Shown here piece after piece: positions 24,916-36,750 of a DNA stretch of 64,000 bases. The number at the start of each line of letters is the position of its first letter. Within the stretch, counting starts at the first letter, position 1. This stretch comes from Voacanga thouarsii (taxonomy: Eukaryota; Streptophyta; Magnoliopsida; Gentianales; Apocynaceae), in the NCBI GenBank assembly GCA_026120185.1, contig JANUWF010001188.1, positions 2,604,001 to 2,668,000 on the forward strand. The letters are read 5' to 3'. A program made the position numbers and the translations under genes. Below the pieces are notes generated by a model. It saw nothing but the letters and a program-made list of their open reading frames with translations. It ran no database searches and had not been told where the DNA came from.

Positions 24916-26850
24916 TTTTTGAAATTCGATTGTGTATACAACTGTTTTACAAAAGTAAAAGGTAAGTTAAAATGAATACACTCAGAATTTGTAAAGGTAA
25001 AATGTTGGAAATATCTTTGTTTTGAGTAACATACCTGAATCTGCTTGGCCAAAAATTTTGTTCTTTAATATGTCATTGATCATATCATCAAGTTTCATCT
25101 TGAATACTCGAACCTCAATTTCAGGCCGGTTTTCTGGTCGTTGGCCAGGTATCTCATTTAAGAGGTCTGTTATTTCTGGCCAATTAGGATTGGCAGTAAA
25201 TGTGATGAATAGATCCGGGTTACCAAAGAATCTGCATAGTGCCATAGCATCTTGATAGTTTTGAGCCAAATACCGAGGACCACCAGTGAATGTTGATGGT
25301 AGTATTGTTCTTTTCCCAATCTTTCTTGAATCCGTATCACCACGGTCAATTGCTGATATAGCCTTCCTGAGTGAATCAAAGTGGCTGCTTCAGTGCGTCT
25401 GTATTGAAGTACATGTGCATAGTATTCCCTCATTGTTACATAAGATCTCTTGGATTTTTTGTGGTGTCCATCTTGTACGTAATTGATTTTTGGATGATAT
25501 CCATCTTCTCCATATGGAAAAGGTAATGGATATTGCATAGCCATGAAAGAAGGATATAAATAACTTATTCGTTGTAGACTTCCAGATTTCATCTTAACAA
25601 TGATGTCACGATCTTTCATTATTTTATTCAGATTCCCAACAATTAGAGCCGCAATTTCTGATGCTCTTGGTGCATCATACTGTCTTCCTGTGAGATTTCT
25701 TCTGTGATGCAATCTGATTTTGAAATTGGGTATTTCTCCTGAGGAGTATTTATCTCTAGCCATTCGAAAAACTTTAACCAACTCGTTAGAAGTATCCAGC
25801 ATTGATATAAGTTCTTGTGTGATGTCGGCTCTTATTTTCATGTTATGCTGCCTTTTGTTCACTGCTTAAATTCTGTTGTGGACCTCATTTTTTGTATCAT
25901 GAAAATAGAGCTAGATAAAATGTGCATCTGATCCATCTGTCGGTATTAATGACCCAAGTCTATGATAATTTGCACCATTGATTCTATAAATATACGGTCC
26001 AGATCTTTCATTCACTTGGTCATCTACTTTTGCACCCATAGAAGTCATTGAGAACATTGAGTTGTATGCTCTGATATTTTCCAGAAATGTCCTTGATTTT
26101 TCGTTGGTTACTCTTATCAGTAGACTCTTTAGAGGCTCAGGTGGATGTCTCCTTTTTGCCAGTTGGACTCTTCCTTGTTTACAACATAATTTTAATTTTA
26201 GATACAATCTTTTTAATTGCCCTTTGATTTTCTCTTGCTCCCAGAGTATTGCGTCACAATACGTGCATTGAAGCGTAGGAGGTCCATAATGTAGCACATG
26301 TGTTGTTGAAGAATCTGTTTTGATATGAAATTTGCAATTAGTTAGCTATTATTTGTAGTATATGGTACATAGATTGTGTGAGGACATGACATCAACAATC
26401 AGAATGCTACAGTTTAATATTACCCATAGTATATAACATATGATTAAAAGAATTGTGGTATGAATGTTACCTGTTTGAATACTCATTGAAGTGGTTGCGT
26501 AGGCTGCATCATGCTTTTCAGAGTTCTGGGAATGGACCTTTTGCTTTACTCTACATATATCAATCCTCCTTTTTCTATGCATCACTGTTTGCCTAGCTAT
26601 ATTTGTTATTCAGTGTGAATTGTATAACTGTAACAAAATTCTGATGAAAAGTATTCTATTAATAAGAATCATTACCTGTATTCTGTATGTCTTGCAATTG
26701 TAGGTTAGTAGAAGAGATGTTTTCTAATATTGGATCTCGTTTTCTTTTATTAATTTGTTTAGAATAAGGATGTTTCCTTTTGATGTTCAAGGCTTCCTTT
26801 CTTCGTAATCTATTTTCTTTTGCGTTGTCATGTTGTAATGAATCTGCATA

Positions 26851-27678
26851 AATTCATACATCATATTAATCAAAGTGTATTGATAGTAGTAAAAAACATT
26901 TCATTCAGGTATTATTTTTGTTCTTAGCAGCTGCATGCACAAATAGACTGCTTACAGATATGTAAGTTAGCTTCGGCACTTGGGTTGTTGAAGGTGGACA
27001 TTGATATTTGGATGTCGCTGAGTGTTAATCTGTATGGTTTGTATTGTAATGTTCGGGTGGCTGCGGTTTCAAATTTGTAGCATTTGGAATACTATTTAAT
27101 ATTGTTTGCTTAGATTTTGTAGTTGTGGAAAAAGCTGTTGAGTGCGGTTATTTATCCGATGTTACATCAATTATTTATTTAGCATTTCCATGTGCTTTGT
27201 GAAATTCAAATTTGCATTATACCATTTATTGAAGCGCAGATCCCGCAGAGCTACAATAGCCATAATCCAAATTGTGTAGAATGAATCTCGTCAAATTCAT
27301 TAAATAAATAAGACGAATGGTCATTTCTTAGATTGCATGTTGATAACTATGGAATTAATCTGAATGCTGATTCAGTTATTGGAATTGCATTGTGTAGTAT
27401 TTATTAAATACGTTTTGATGTGAAAGGACTTGGTCTTTTAAATATGATGATTGGTATAGAAGGATCAATCCTGCGGTATTCGTTGAATAAATAATTGGGA
27501 TTTGAAAGGTCTTTTGGTTGGGGACAAATAATGCAGGAAATAGTTTTTTAAAAAAATTATATCTTCAGAAATTGGTAGAGTCACGCATTCATTATGTGAG
27601 TAATCTATTTGCCTATAAATATATAGATATTTACAGAGAGTTGTTCATTGTTTGTCATCCTTTTAGTTTCATTTTAAT
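26851..27678. promoter_or_regulatory. Intergenic region with TATA-like box for the plus-strand frame
   Basis: No gene seen up to 27678. CTATAAATATATAG at 27613-27626 lies about 60 bp before the ATG at 27679, a plausible core promoter spacing for a plant gene. The same interval would have to hold upstream sequences of the divergent RepHel gene. Confidence 0.35.
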
Positions 27679-28338
27679 ATGGAGTTATACAATGGCATGC
27701 CTATTGAACATACATTGGTTGGCAAGCCAAGTGTTCAACCCTTTATTGCAGAAATAATGGTTTTATCAACAAAGCAGCTACAGTCACATAAACCATATTT
27801 GGCCTTACCTGATAGGCGAGCAAATAGAGTCCGAATGGTTTTGCATGCTGCAACATATGAGTGTGACGAGTACGTTGAAATTTTTATTCCAATGTCTACA
27901 ACTGTGATAAGTGAGTGTGCGACCAGATGCAATTGGTGGATTGATTCTCATCCCTAGGTATTCCATGTGCATGGATTACAACATCCATTATCAATCATGT
28001 TTTTGAATGAAGAATATTTGGAGGCTGGAGAGACTGACCGTAAAATTGTTTCATATGTGAAGTTCTATCAACCATTTGTTGTTGCTATTGTTGAATATGG
28101 AAATCAGTACCACAGTCATAAGGAATTGTTCAAGCACTACACTGGCAAACAGAAGTTTCAGTTACCAATAGATCCAAAAAATTCTATTTGGCTGTACTAC
28201 AATGTTGAATGGTGGATGTGGAAAGTTCTTCAGCAGAGGCTACTGAAGTGGTTGATTTCGTTAGAAAGACTTAAGATGTTGAAATTTCCTGAATATTTAG
28301 TCATGTTTGAATTTCCTAAATGTTTATTTTGTTTTTAA
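27679..28338 (+). pseudogene. Unknown plus-strand frame between RPA and RepHel
   Basis: A 220-codon frame starting MELYNGMPIEHTLVGKPSV, broken only by one TAG at 27955-27957 and ending FPKCLFCF then TAA. It has charged and aromatic residues in protein-like proportions (EYLEAGETDRKIV, YHSHKELFKHYTGKQKF, DPKNSIWLYYNVEWWMW). I recognise no family and no transmembrane segment. It lies opposite in strand to both Helitron genes, behind a TATA-like box. The TAG may be a CAG-to-TAG mutation, or the AG|GTATTC at that spot may be a splice donor. A further open stretch (about 28521-28600, DFKGRSGDEKVKKF) follows an AG acceptor-like site and may be another exon. Candidate captured or accessory gene. Confidence 0.4.
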
Positions 28339-29520
28339 TGGTTACATGATTTATTGTAGCGGTGATGATATGCCATCATCGTAGTTATTTTACTATATAT
28401 ATAATGTAAACTCTTTTCAAGTGCAACCCGAATCAACCTTCTTCTGTAAATGTGTGATGAATTTTGCTTTCATTTCATTTCATTTTGATCTTGAAATGCT
28501 TTTCTATTTCTTTCAAGACTTCAAAGGGCGATCAGGAGATGAAAAGGTCAAAAAGTTTCATATTTTGTTAGAGAAAAATGGTTTTACAGTATATGACGTG
28601 TGAAATAATTTTTGAAGAATGCTTCAATGGTTGCATCAGAAAGAAATTGAAAGGCAGCATTGATTTGGGTTTGCCATTGAATCGTAGAGACAAATTCAAA
28701 CATCCCTTCTGTTTCAGTCTTCAGTCAACAATGCTAGTTCCTTTGTTTTTCTATTACTGAAAATCGAGCAATACTTGTCTAAAGTGAGTCAATTACAAAA
28801 TCGTCTTATCTCTTTGCTGTCAAAATTGTCCTTAAATGTTAAACAGCTGAATGTTCTGAAGATGCTTAGAGTAGCCCCTAATAAAGCAAAAGTAATCGAA
28901 ATTGAATAAATAAAACATCACCAAATTTTACAAAGAAATTTGTATATGGAAACATTATCTTCTTTAATAAGAAATTTGCGTATGGAAATTTGATGTTCTG
29001 GAAATTTGCATATGACATTATTCTGATATAAAGGCAAAGAAATTTGCATATGGAAATCTAGCATTCAATGATGTGCTAAAGTTCAAATAAGGGAAAAAGA
29101 TATTTATGTCAAAGATGTATAATTTCACCTTTCATTGCTCTTCATTCCAGAACATAAATTTAGGTGAAAATTGCAGAAGTATGTGACAAAAGTTTAATAA
29201 TATCGAATAAAGTCGTAGCTTTATTGCAAACTAAACACAGTAGACAATTGAGGTCTGAACTTACAAACTGACTTATATGAAACTTGTAAAAGAGTTAGAA
29301 TAGAAACAGCAAATACATAATTTTTTTTTCCGAGTTCAATCAAGCAAAAATCTCCACAGGTTGTCATAGGATACACTGAGGATGTTTTTCCCCCTCTCAT
29401 TTGGCCAGGCATAATAACGATTCCTTTTTTCAGATTATATTCTACACCATCTTCCACAATGCTGCTCTTTGATCCCCTGTTTTTGTTTCTTTGCTAATAT
29501 TTAAACCTCTTCTTTGTTTT
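28339..29520. other. Helitron spacer downstream of the unknown frame
   Basis: Mostly AT-rich without a recognised family. Near 28920-29060 the words AAATTTGCATATGGAAA and close variants recur about four times, a small degenerate repeat. Positions 29221-29460 contain a minus-strand stretch that partly repeats the RPA C-terminal exons. Confidence 0.4.
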
Positions 29521-30345
29521 TTAGAGATCAGCACCTGTGTGTGTATTTCTGTCTCTGTTCCATGCTTTTTGATCTGTAGCATCTTCCACACTGCTGCTCT
29601 TTGATCCTTTGATTTTGTTTCTCTGGAAAGATTTCGATCTCTTCTTTGTTTGAGAGTCCGCCAACTGTTTGTTTATTGCTGTCTTCTGTCTCCTATAAAA
29701 GAAAATATTGCAATTAGAACCATGCAGCATCTTATACTATGCAGCTGCTGTTTTGTAGTGAAATGAGAATATGAAAAGACTATTGTAACTACAATATCCA
29801 ATCATAATAACAAAATATTTTTTTTCCATATAATTCTGCAGCATGTTCCACAGTGCTGCTCTTTGATCCTCAGATATTGTTTTTTTGGTAAGATTTCAGT
29901 CTGTCTGTTACTTGTTTGAGACTCCACCACCTGTTTGTTTATTTTGGTCTCTATTCTATGTTCTTCAGCTGCCTGAAAAAATTGTGCACGAAGAAGTGAA
30001 GGCAGACCAATTCATAAGCCATAACAGTATCACAACATCAGAAGAGTTCATCAATTTAAAAGTGAATTTAACAAACATCATGTACCATGGTCATCTAATA
30101 ACATCGTCCAAGCAGGTTAAAACAATTCTAAGGATTCTTCTAAGTAAATGTCTGTTGTAAATTAAGTAACAGGAGAAATTAAAATTGTAGATAAAGTTCT
30201 GAATATTCAATCATAATAACAAAATATTATATCTATAATGCTACAGTTTGTCTCTCTTCTATTGTTTAATTAGTCAGATTTCAATCTCTTGTTTGTTTCA
30301 GCGTCTGCCATCTCTTTGTTCGTTGCTCGTGGCGATCGCCTATAA
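29460..30345 (-). repeat. Repeated C-terminal exon modules of the RPA gene
   Basis: Three similar blocks near 29460-29700, 29840-29960 and 30250-30345 share CTTTGTTTGAGAGTCCGCC-like and CCTATAAAAGAAAATATTG-like words on plus. On minus they encode basic, Lys/Arg/Gln-rich pieces after a TATAG acceptor. This indicates local exon duplication. Confidence 0.6.
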
Positions 30346-33300
30346 AAGAAAATGTTGTAGTCAGAATTTAAATATGTATAGGAGAATCACTGGTGGCATT
30401 TGGTTTTCGTACCATGCAATGCGTTCTCGTTTTATATCTTTTTTGCTGGGTGTTTTAAGTTGTTGCACATTATCAGCTTTTCTTGCTTCTGCGTCTGTTC
30501 CATATTCCTCAGCAGCCTGCACGGTTTTTGCATGTAAAATGTCACGCAGCATATATAATTTTGTTTATTTGGTATGCAGTCATGGGGATAACCTTCATGT
30601 TACTAACCTTTGTTTGTTCTTTTTTCAGAACAATATCCGACATATGATGAACTCGTTTCACAGTAAAACTCTCTCTTGGCAATCCTCTTGTTTGCTCATT
30701 AAATCTCACTTGGCAAATATATGCATTGCCTATCAAATTCTTCAATGGTCCAAGTATGGCATCATCCAGTCTCTCCTATATGACAATATTCAGTTTTGAG
30801 GGACACTCTAACTATACCTTTTCTTTTGAATATGAAATGGATATACCTGTGATATGGTGAGGGCTAGTTCACTTGCTTGTATCCCTACAATCTTATCAAC
30901 ATCTCTATCAAAGAAAATAAATCGCCCTTGGGCTGTGTGGTCACCAACAATGGCCTCCAGTCGATACCTGCAGTAAAAAGATATTAGGCATTTATTTTTT
31001 TCTATTTTTATTATCCTGGCATGGAAATGGATTTCAGTAGATATTTATAATGACCTCGTGTCCGGGTAATCTTCTGTCCTAATGCACGATTCACATGAAA
31101 GTTTGTTTCCATAAGCTTTCAGCTTCTTTCTGCATCTTGTGCAAGAATTGTACCTCCATCCATTGTATGTGTCAATGTCCAACACGGTAACGCTGCAGTA
31201 ATATGATTTCTCCTGTCTCATCAAGTCAAAGGCAGCAGTGTTATTTTTTTTCATATGTCTACTTCAGTGCTTTTTATTGTACAATATAGTAGCAGAAACA
31301 AATGAATCAAATTGTCAATCAAACTAAAACAATACCATTTTATCGCCGTTATTGATCAGTGTATACAACTCGGCCAAAGTTCTCTTGTTTTCTTCAAGTG
31401 CTTTTGCATTTAACACAGGGTTTCCTATTAACAACTCTGTTGCGATTTCACCTTTATGGTCCTTCTCACAGCTGTTTCATATTTTTTTTCAGAACACAGA
31501 TTAGTATCTACTTTATTTCAATTGACCTTTGCATTTGTCAATTTTGCACAGTTTTGCAGATTTTTGGATTACCTCTGTCTGATGCTCGCAACTTCTGCAA
31601 TGTCCAGATCGAGATAGATCTTTGTTGCACTACTACTGGATATTAATGGTTGGCCTTGGTCATTTTTCATTATCATTGAGGTCAAAACAACCACCTGCAC
31701 TGTTTGGCAGGAAAGCACATCTATATGCGGGATCACATTTGCGTTACTTCCCCAAAGTGTCACCCGCATCTCCTGCCCCCTACATTTTGAAATGGCTTCA
31801 ATCAGACTTCTATATCTTTATGTGTATGTGTATTTACAATTTCATGGCAGATTCTTACTTCTCATTCTTGATTGTGACAAACTGTAAATCTACTTGGTTT
31901 CCCTTTCGGGACCTCTGTTGGATAGGTGACACACCTGTTATCATTCCAATAGCATCTGCCATAGGATTCTCACAGCAAACATGTATATCAATTCACACAG
32001 GTTCTCTTGGCTTCCAAATGTAAAGGAAACAAATCTATACAAAGTGAACAAATATGTCTACTATAGTATAACTTAGCCTTTTACTTCTTCTTATAGGTGT
32101 TATAGAAACAATGCAGTACACGCAGTTGCTGCCTCAAAACTTTCAATCATTGAAATTCATGAACTCAAACAATCATTAGAATTACTAAACTCCTTTAACT
32201 TCAAACATGATGATCAAATATCTTAAGAAAGCTTGAGCTAAAAAGTGGATTCTGGAATGACAATACCTAATAACAGTGCAGGAAGAAAACAAAATTAAAA
32301 GGCAGGCAAATGTGCCGAAAGAATATGGTTACAAATAAAAAGAGGCTGACAGAAGCATATGCCATTCATCAATTACAATCTAAGAGTATGATATCTCCAT
32401 CATGAGCTTCAATATATGTATACTACACAAACTTAAATTGTATGTAGTACAACAATGCATGTAGAGAACATAATTACTAATTACCAATTACTAATAAAGA
32501 TAGCCTCACAGAAGATTATGACATTCATCAATTACCAACTAAGAGTGTGATATCTCCAGCATGAGCTTCAATATATTCATACTCCACAAAGCGAAATTTG
32601 TGCCTTGGTATTTGCGGTATTTCGTCCTTTAATTCCTCTATATTTGTGCTTCTATCAATGAGAATCTGTAAATTTTCATCAAGTACTTTGTAGGTTGGCC
32701 TTGGTGGTTGGAGGGTGAAGTTTTTCATGATGTAAAAAGATCCTTCTTGAATAATATTCTGAAATTTCGGAACAAATTTGCTTCTAATCGTACAGTACCT
32801 CATATTGTCCTGCATAACAACCAAAAGTAACCATCAAACAGCATGTACATCACAAATAACATTAAGGGTTGACAGTTGCATATAAACAAATATAACAACA
32901 TCATTCATTTTTTTTTTTTTTTAACCATTATCTCAAAAGCACAATAATGAATTATCTATGATCATATCATCTATCAGCCAAACATAGACCTGCTTATACC
33001 TTTGCATCCAAGGCCACAAAATCAACACTCATAATCTCTCCTGCTCTTTGAGCATTATAAGTATCCCACAATCGGATGATTCTAAATAAAACACATTTTT
33101 CTTGTTTTCCTTTTGGTAACTCATTGAAATAGATGAATTGGAATCTGTCTTTTAACATTTTTCACAACCGAGGATGCAGAAAAGTATAATCAAATCTGCC
33201 AAAGACAGTCAAATTTCGCTCCGTTCCTGTGTTTTTGGCTTATGAATACCTAATGATGTACTATTATATAACAAACGAATCAATATAGGGTACTGATATA

Positions 33301-33536
33301 GGCTATTGATTGCACCAACAGTAATAAAGATATGAACACGTACCCAATGATGAACTCTGAATCTGGTCACAAAGCTAAAATGAACACTTACCATCAGTTA
33401 ATGATCAAGGATCGAAGAGCATTAAAAGCAAATCAGCATACGATCGATTGAATGGCAGAAGATAAGAACACACCAAATCGTGGAAGTCATGAGTCTGCAC
33501 AGATCTGGAATTTTGAACTACTGAGTTTTGTGTCAT
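29521..33536 (-). pseudogene. RPA70-like replication protein A gene of the Helitron
   Basis: Encodes a relative of the large subunit of replication protein A, which coats ssDNA; plant Helitrons often carry one. Exons seen on minus: 33536-33474 (MTQNSVVQNS), about 33225-33000 (FDYTFLHPRL, RIIRLWDTYNAQRAGE), 32809-32536 (DNMRYCTIRSKFVPKF), about 32010-31859 (DAIGMITGVSP), 31772-31573 (EMRVTLWG), 31471-31335, 31212-31055 (zinc ribbon CTRCRKKL...CESC), 30967-30847 (YRLEAIVGDHTAQGRFIFFD), 30775-30608 (LKNLIGNAYICQVRFNE), 30516-30413, plus basic C-terminal exons down to 29521. Most borders have GT and AG. An in-frame TGA (33162-33164) replaces a probable Trp, and the first intron is not in frame, so it is likely inactive. 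Confidence 0.85.
32345..32440. repeat. Partial duplication of RPA exon 3 end
   Basis: The block with CATTCATCAATTAC, TATGATATCTCCATCATGAG and CTTCAATATAT repeats 32505-32600 at about 160 bp distance. It falls inside the intron after exon 3. Confidence 0.75.
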
Positions 33537-33857
33537 TGCAAATTCTTCGAATGATGAAAGGCAAACAATGATAAGATATAGGAAACGAAGAGGTGACGCA
33601 TATTTTGAGATGATTAATTACTGCGTTTGCAAAACCACTCCACTCGTAGAGAAAGTATGTCAGTAAAGAATTGAGAAGCTAGAGGTAGCCGGTAGAGTCA
33701 AAGCCACTGTATCTAAGAAGAGCAAGAAGAAGCCAATGATGAAAGACGTCGAACGAAGCCGAGTGAAAAAATGGTGAAAGAATGCAAAATCAGCTCAGCC
33801 ATTCTTCTACCACGTGTCAACCTCTCACATATAACACATGTCAACACTACAGCTTTC

Positions 33858-33891
33858 ACCGTTGGCTTATATATATATATATATATATAGA
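33858..33891 (-). other. Helitron 5' terminus
   Basis: Minus strand begins TCTATATATATAT and continues into AAGCCAACGGTGAAAGC, with host A before it. The TC start followed by a TA run is common in plant Helitrons. Confidence 0.85.
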
Positions 33892-34046
33892 TTTCAGCAA
33901 AGAAGGAGTTGCCAACATATCATATCTGAATACTTTTGAAGAATAAAGGTCAAACATGCCCTATTACAATATATTAACAAGTTAGTCCTTATCAACGTTT
34001 GTCATAAATCAAAACATAGAAGAAAGCCCTTAGGGCTAACAGATTA

Positions 34047-34997
34047 AATTTTGAGAAAACGATGTTTTAACTATGCAATCTTCTTTATATCAATTTGATT
34101 TTTTATAATATTGATATATGAATGTTATGAAATGATTAATTTAGTACTTGGATACTTATGTGACAATATGATTATGTTAAGCCTCTATATGTTAACCATA
34201 CTATATTTAATACTTATCTAATATGATCATGCCTTGTGTACTCGAATGTTATATGTACTAATATGAATCGTTGAGTGTATTATTACCTTTATTACCTATT
34301 ATTTGATTTTGAATTTTGAAGATTATGTATTGTTTGATATTGGGAATTAGTGAGAGTTAGATTGTGAGATTAGGATTGCTTAAGTTCATGATTATCTAAT
34401 AGGAATTCTATCAAGTGTGAGATTTATTATATGAAATTGATATTTATTTATTTGTACGCTAGAGTTTGTTGGTGATCAAGGAAATGATTCCCAAATCTGA
34501 GTTGGATTTTGCTATATCTTGCTTAGACTTAAGGTAAGTCCCTACATTTCATGCAAAATATTTCAATCATGATAAATACTTTAAATGCATAAATATTCAT
34601 TTGCAAAATTATTATTTATAAAAAAATTTTTATTCGAGAAATATTGATTCATAAAATGATTTATTTGTGCAAATGATATTTTTTTCAATTATTTATATAA
34701 AATCCTTGTTTGAGGAATTATTATATTAGGAACATATTGCTCTATTGTGAAGCAAATGGTGAATTATTGATTTTGGATATTTAAATATGCTACATTTTTT
34801 AAAAAAAATTGCATATACATGATATGTTGGATATGAAATCCTACATTATTTCTATTAAACATATAGAGTTGCAAAATTTCATGCATAAATGAATTGTGAA
34901 ATGTATGGCATGTTTTGTACATAGATATACAACACGTATTTATACACATATATACAACACATACATATATGGATATTTATGTATGTATGTATATATA
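34047..34997 (+). repeat. Tekay-like LTR, fragment 2
   Basis: AT-rich sequence between the solo LTR and Copia-3, with no frame. TTAAGGTAAGTCCCTAC near 34530 resembles a splice donor region. Ends in a TA/TATG-rich stretch at 34960-34997. Assigned to the same LTR because the solo LTR's GATTA duplication joins it to fragment 1. Confidence 0.5.
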
Positions 34998-36734
34998 TGA
35001 AATGATTGTGGTAAAAAGCCAGAGCAAAAACACAACGAAAGTCTTAAAATATTACCTTTCCTCATGGGAGGAACCACGGAGTGCTAAGGTTGCGATTGTG
35101 CAAATTGCTGAACTCGGTGTTTTCCTTGAAGATTTTGGTTTAAATCCCACCAATTTTCTACTCTGGCACATTAAGCTTTGATTTTTTGATATTTCAAAAT
35201 ACGACCCTACCTTATTCTGGCTGGGAAAAGCCAAGGGTTAGGATCTTGGTCAATTTCCCGACCCATTACTAGAAAGTAAAATCAGGAACAAGCACTCTTG
35301 AATTTCTATTAATCAGAAGACAAGAGAAAAACACCCACATGAAGAAAGCTGTAAGCTTTCCTATAGGAAAAGAGGCAGCTATGGAGAGAAAGAAAACCTT
35401 AGGGTTTTTCTAATACTCTAAATACAACGTCTTTTATTCGAGATGACATAAAATATATTTTTATATCAGACCGAACCCCTATGTCCCTCAAAAGGTGGTC
35501 ATCTAGGGCTCACAAAAGGCCTTAGCCATCTATCCAAAGGCCTTGGCTAGCTAGGGCTAGGGCTTGTTTTCTTGGACTCTGGTCCAAGTTATTAGGACAG
35601 GTCATTAATTATTTATTTAATCCTAGACCGAAACAAGTCCAAAAATAAATAATTAAGTAACCTAAATGGAAAAGGCCTTTTTTCCTAAGCCTTTTTTTTT
35701 ATTTTATTTTAGACTCAGTCTAACTTAATTATCCAATCTGAGCTCAAACCCTAAAAAATTAATTAGCCTATAAACTATGCTTTTATTAATTTTCTATTAG
35801 GCCTTTTATTTATTTCAACCTAACATTAAATTAGGCTTACTAAATAAAATAAAATCTACTTTATTCAAGACCATATCCTTAGCCCAAAATTAGGATATGA
35901 ATTAGGTGTTATGACTAAAATACCCTTTCTATGTAACGCTAGCTATAAAAAAAGAAAATAGTGTACCAACACTCTCTGAATAAGATCTACCATCTTTAGA
36001 CCTCTAGTCTGATGATCTACAACTTTCTAGAATGTTTTTGCTTTACAAAACAGCTACCCTAAAGTAAATATCCAAATCATGTTCCTAGAGTCCTAGATCT
36101 ATAGATCATCTAAAGAGTCACAATGGATAATTTCTCCTAGGAACATAGAAGCTAACTTATATAAATCTATCTTAATTAACTAGTCACGCATACCTAATAT
36201 ACAAGTATATTTGTCCTATAATAGGACCACACCCATATTATATCAATGTATGTGCTTCTAGTTTCGTCATACTACCAACCCACACTCAAGTCGTACGATA
36301 TTAGTCTACACTGTAGCAATAATAGTATGGGTTTCTCTTATTTTAGTACTTTTAAAAACCACTACTACAAGTTCAGTTTTACATATTCTAAATATACTTA
36401 TACCATAAAGTGTAAGAACTGCTCACTTACTAAAAATAAGCCATTTCCTACCTGGAATCCCATAACATAATCATCTTGTCATGATGAGATATCCTATTAT
36501 CATTAACAAGTCAAAATTTACAAATTCATGTGTTAAGTATCACATGATCCATACCTTATTGTGTGAGAGACTTTCATTCATATAGATCACTTACTTAAAT
36601 ATAATGGGTCTTTTCTAGCATAAATTATGCATAATAAATTAAAGTAAAAGACACAAACATTATTGAGAACAAAACTTTATTTATTTCTTTAAATTTACAT
36701 CAAATGCATAATTTGGAGCGCATATATTTCAACA
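34998..36734 (-). repeat. 3' LTR of Copia-3
   Basis: Plus strand begins TGAAATGATTGTGG and ends ATATTTCAACA. Contains blocks shared with the Copia-1 and Copia-2 U3 (ACTAGTCACGCATACCTAA; AAGTCGTACGATATTAGTC). The start position is inferred from alignment of the first 60 bases and is less certain than the end. Confidence 0.65.
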
Positions 36735-36750
36735 ATCTCTCACTTGCACT

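Larger units (their letters stand above)
21780..26850 (-). pseudogene. Helitron Rep/helicase (RepHel) gene, interrupted
   Basis: Encodes the Helitron transposase: a HUH endonuclease that nicks and joins ssDNA, fused to a PIF1-family 5'-3' helicase. From the N-terminus: a basic exon (26850-26695), a short exon (26585-26470), then an exon with CTYCDAILWEQE (26308 down), the Helitron_like N-domain (25862-25000), HUH motif LPHAHIIIWL (about 24880-24915), catalytic-tyrosine motif KYLFKYLNKGPD (about 24380-24415), and the helicase with Walker A GYGGTGKT (about 23310-23340). Small introns are visible, for example 23127-23240. In-frame stops occur after HFI (about 25910), after NRI (about 25865), after IIIWLY (24874-24876) and in the helicase at 22844-22846; frameshifts lie near 22000-22060. 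Confidence 0.88.
13614..33891 (-). mobile_element. Helitron, 20.3 kb, with RPA and Rep/helicase genes
   Basis: A rolling-circle transposon on the minus strand. The 5' end is TCTATATATA at 33891; the 3' end is CTAG at 13614, preceded by a GC-rich hairpin. The insertion lies between A and T (minus A|TC...CTAG|T) without target duplication, as usual for Helitrons. Joining the flanks restores an uninterrupted Copia solo LTR. Contents from 5' to 3': RPA70-like gene (33536 to about 29500), an opposite-strand frame (27679-28338), Rep/helicase gene (26850-21780), and a 6-kb tandem array (about 21500-15540) with exon-like blocks. Both large genes carry stop codons, so this copy is probably immobile unless helped by another one. 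Confidence 0.9.
12317..34041 (-). repeat. Copia-type solo LTR (SIRE/Maximus-like), split by a Helitron
   Basis: The two parts, 12317-13613 and 33892-34041, join into a 1,447-bp LTR. Ends are TGAAAAACC and GGGCTAACA (minus: TGTTAGCCC...TTTTTCA), flanked by perfect GATTA duplications (12312-12316 and 34042-34046). The block CCTTAGAGGGGGGGTGAATA near one end and the block with CAAAACATAGAAGAAA near the other are typical of SIRE-like Copia LTRs. No internal region is present, so it arose by LTR-LTR recombination before the Helitron landed. Subfamily assignment is from memory of such LTRs. Confidence 0.75.
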
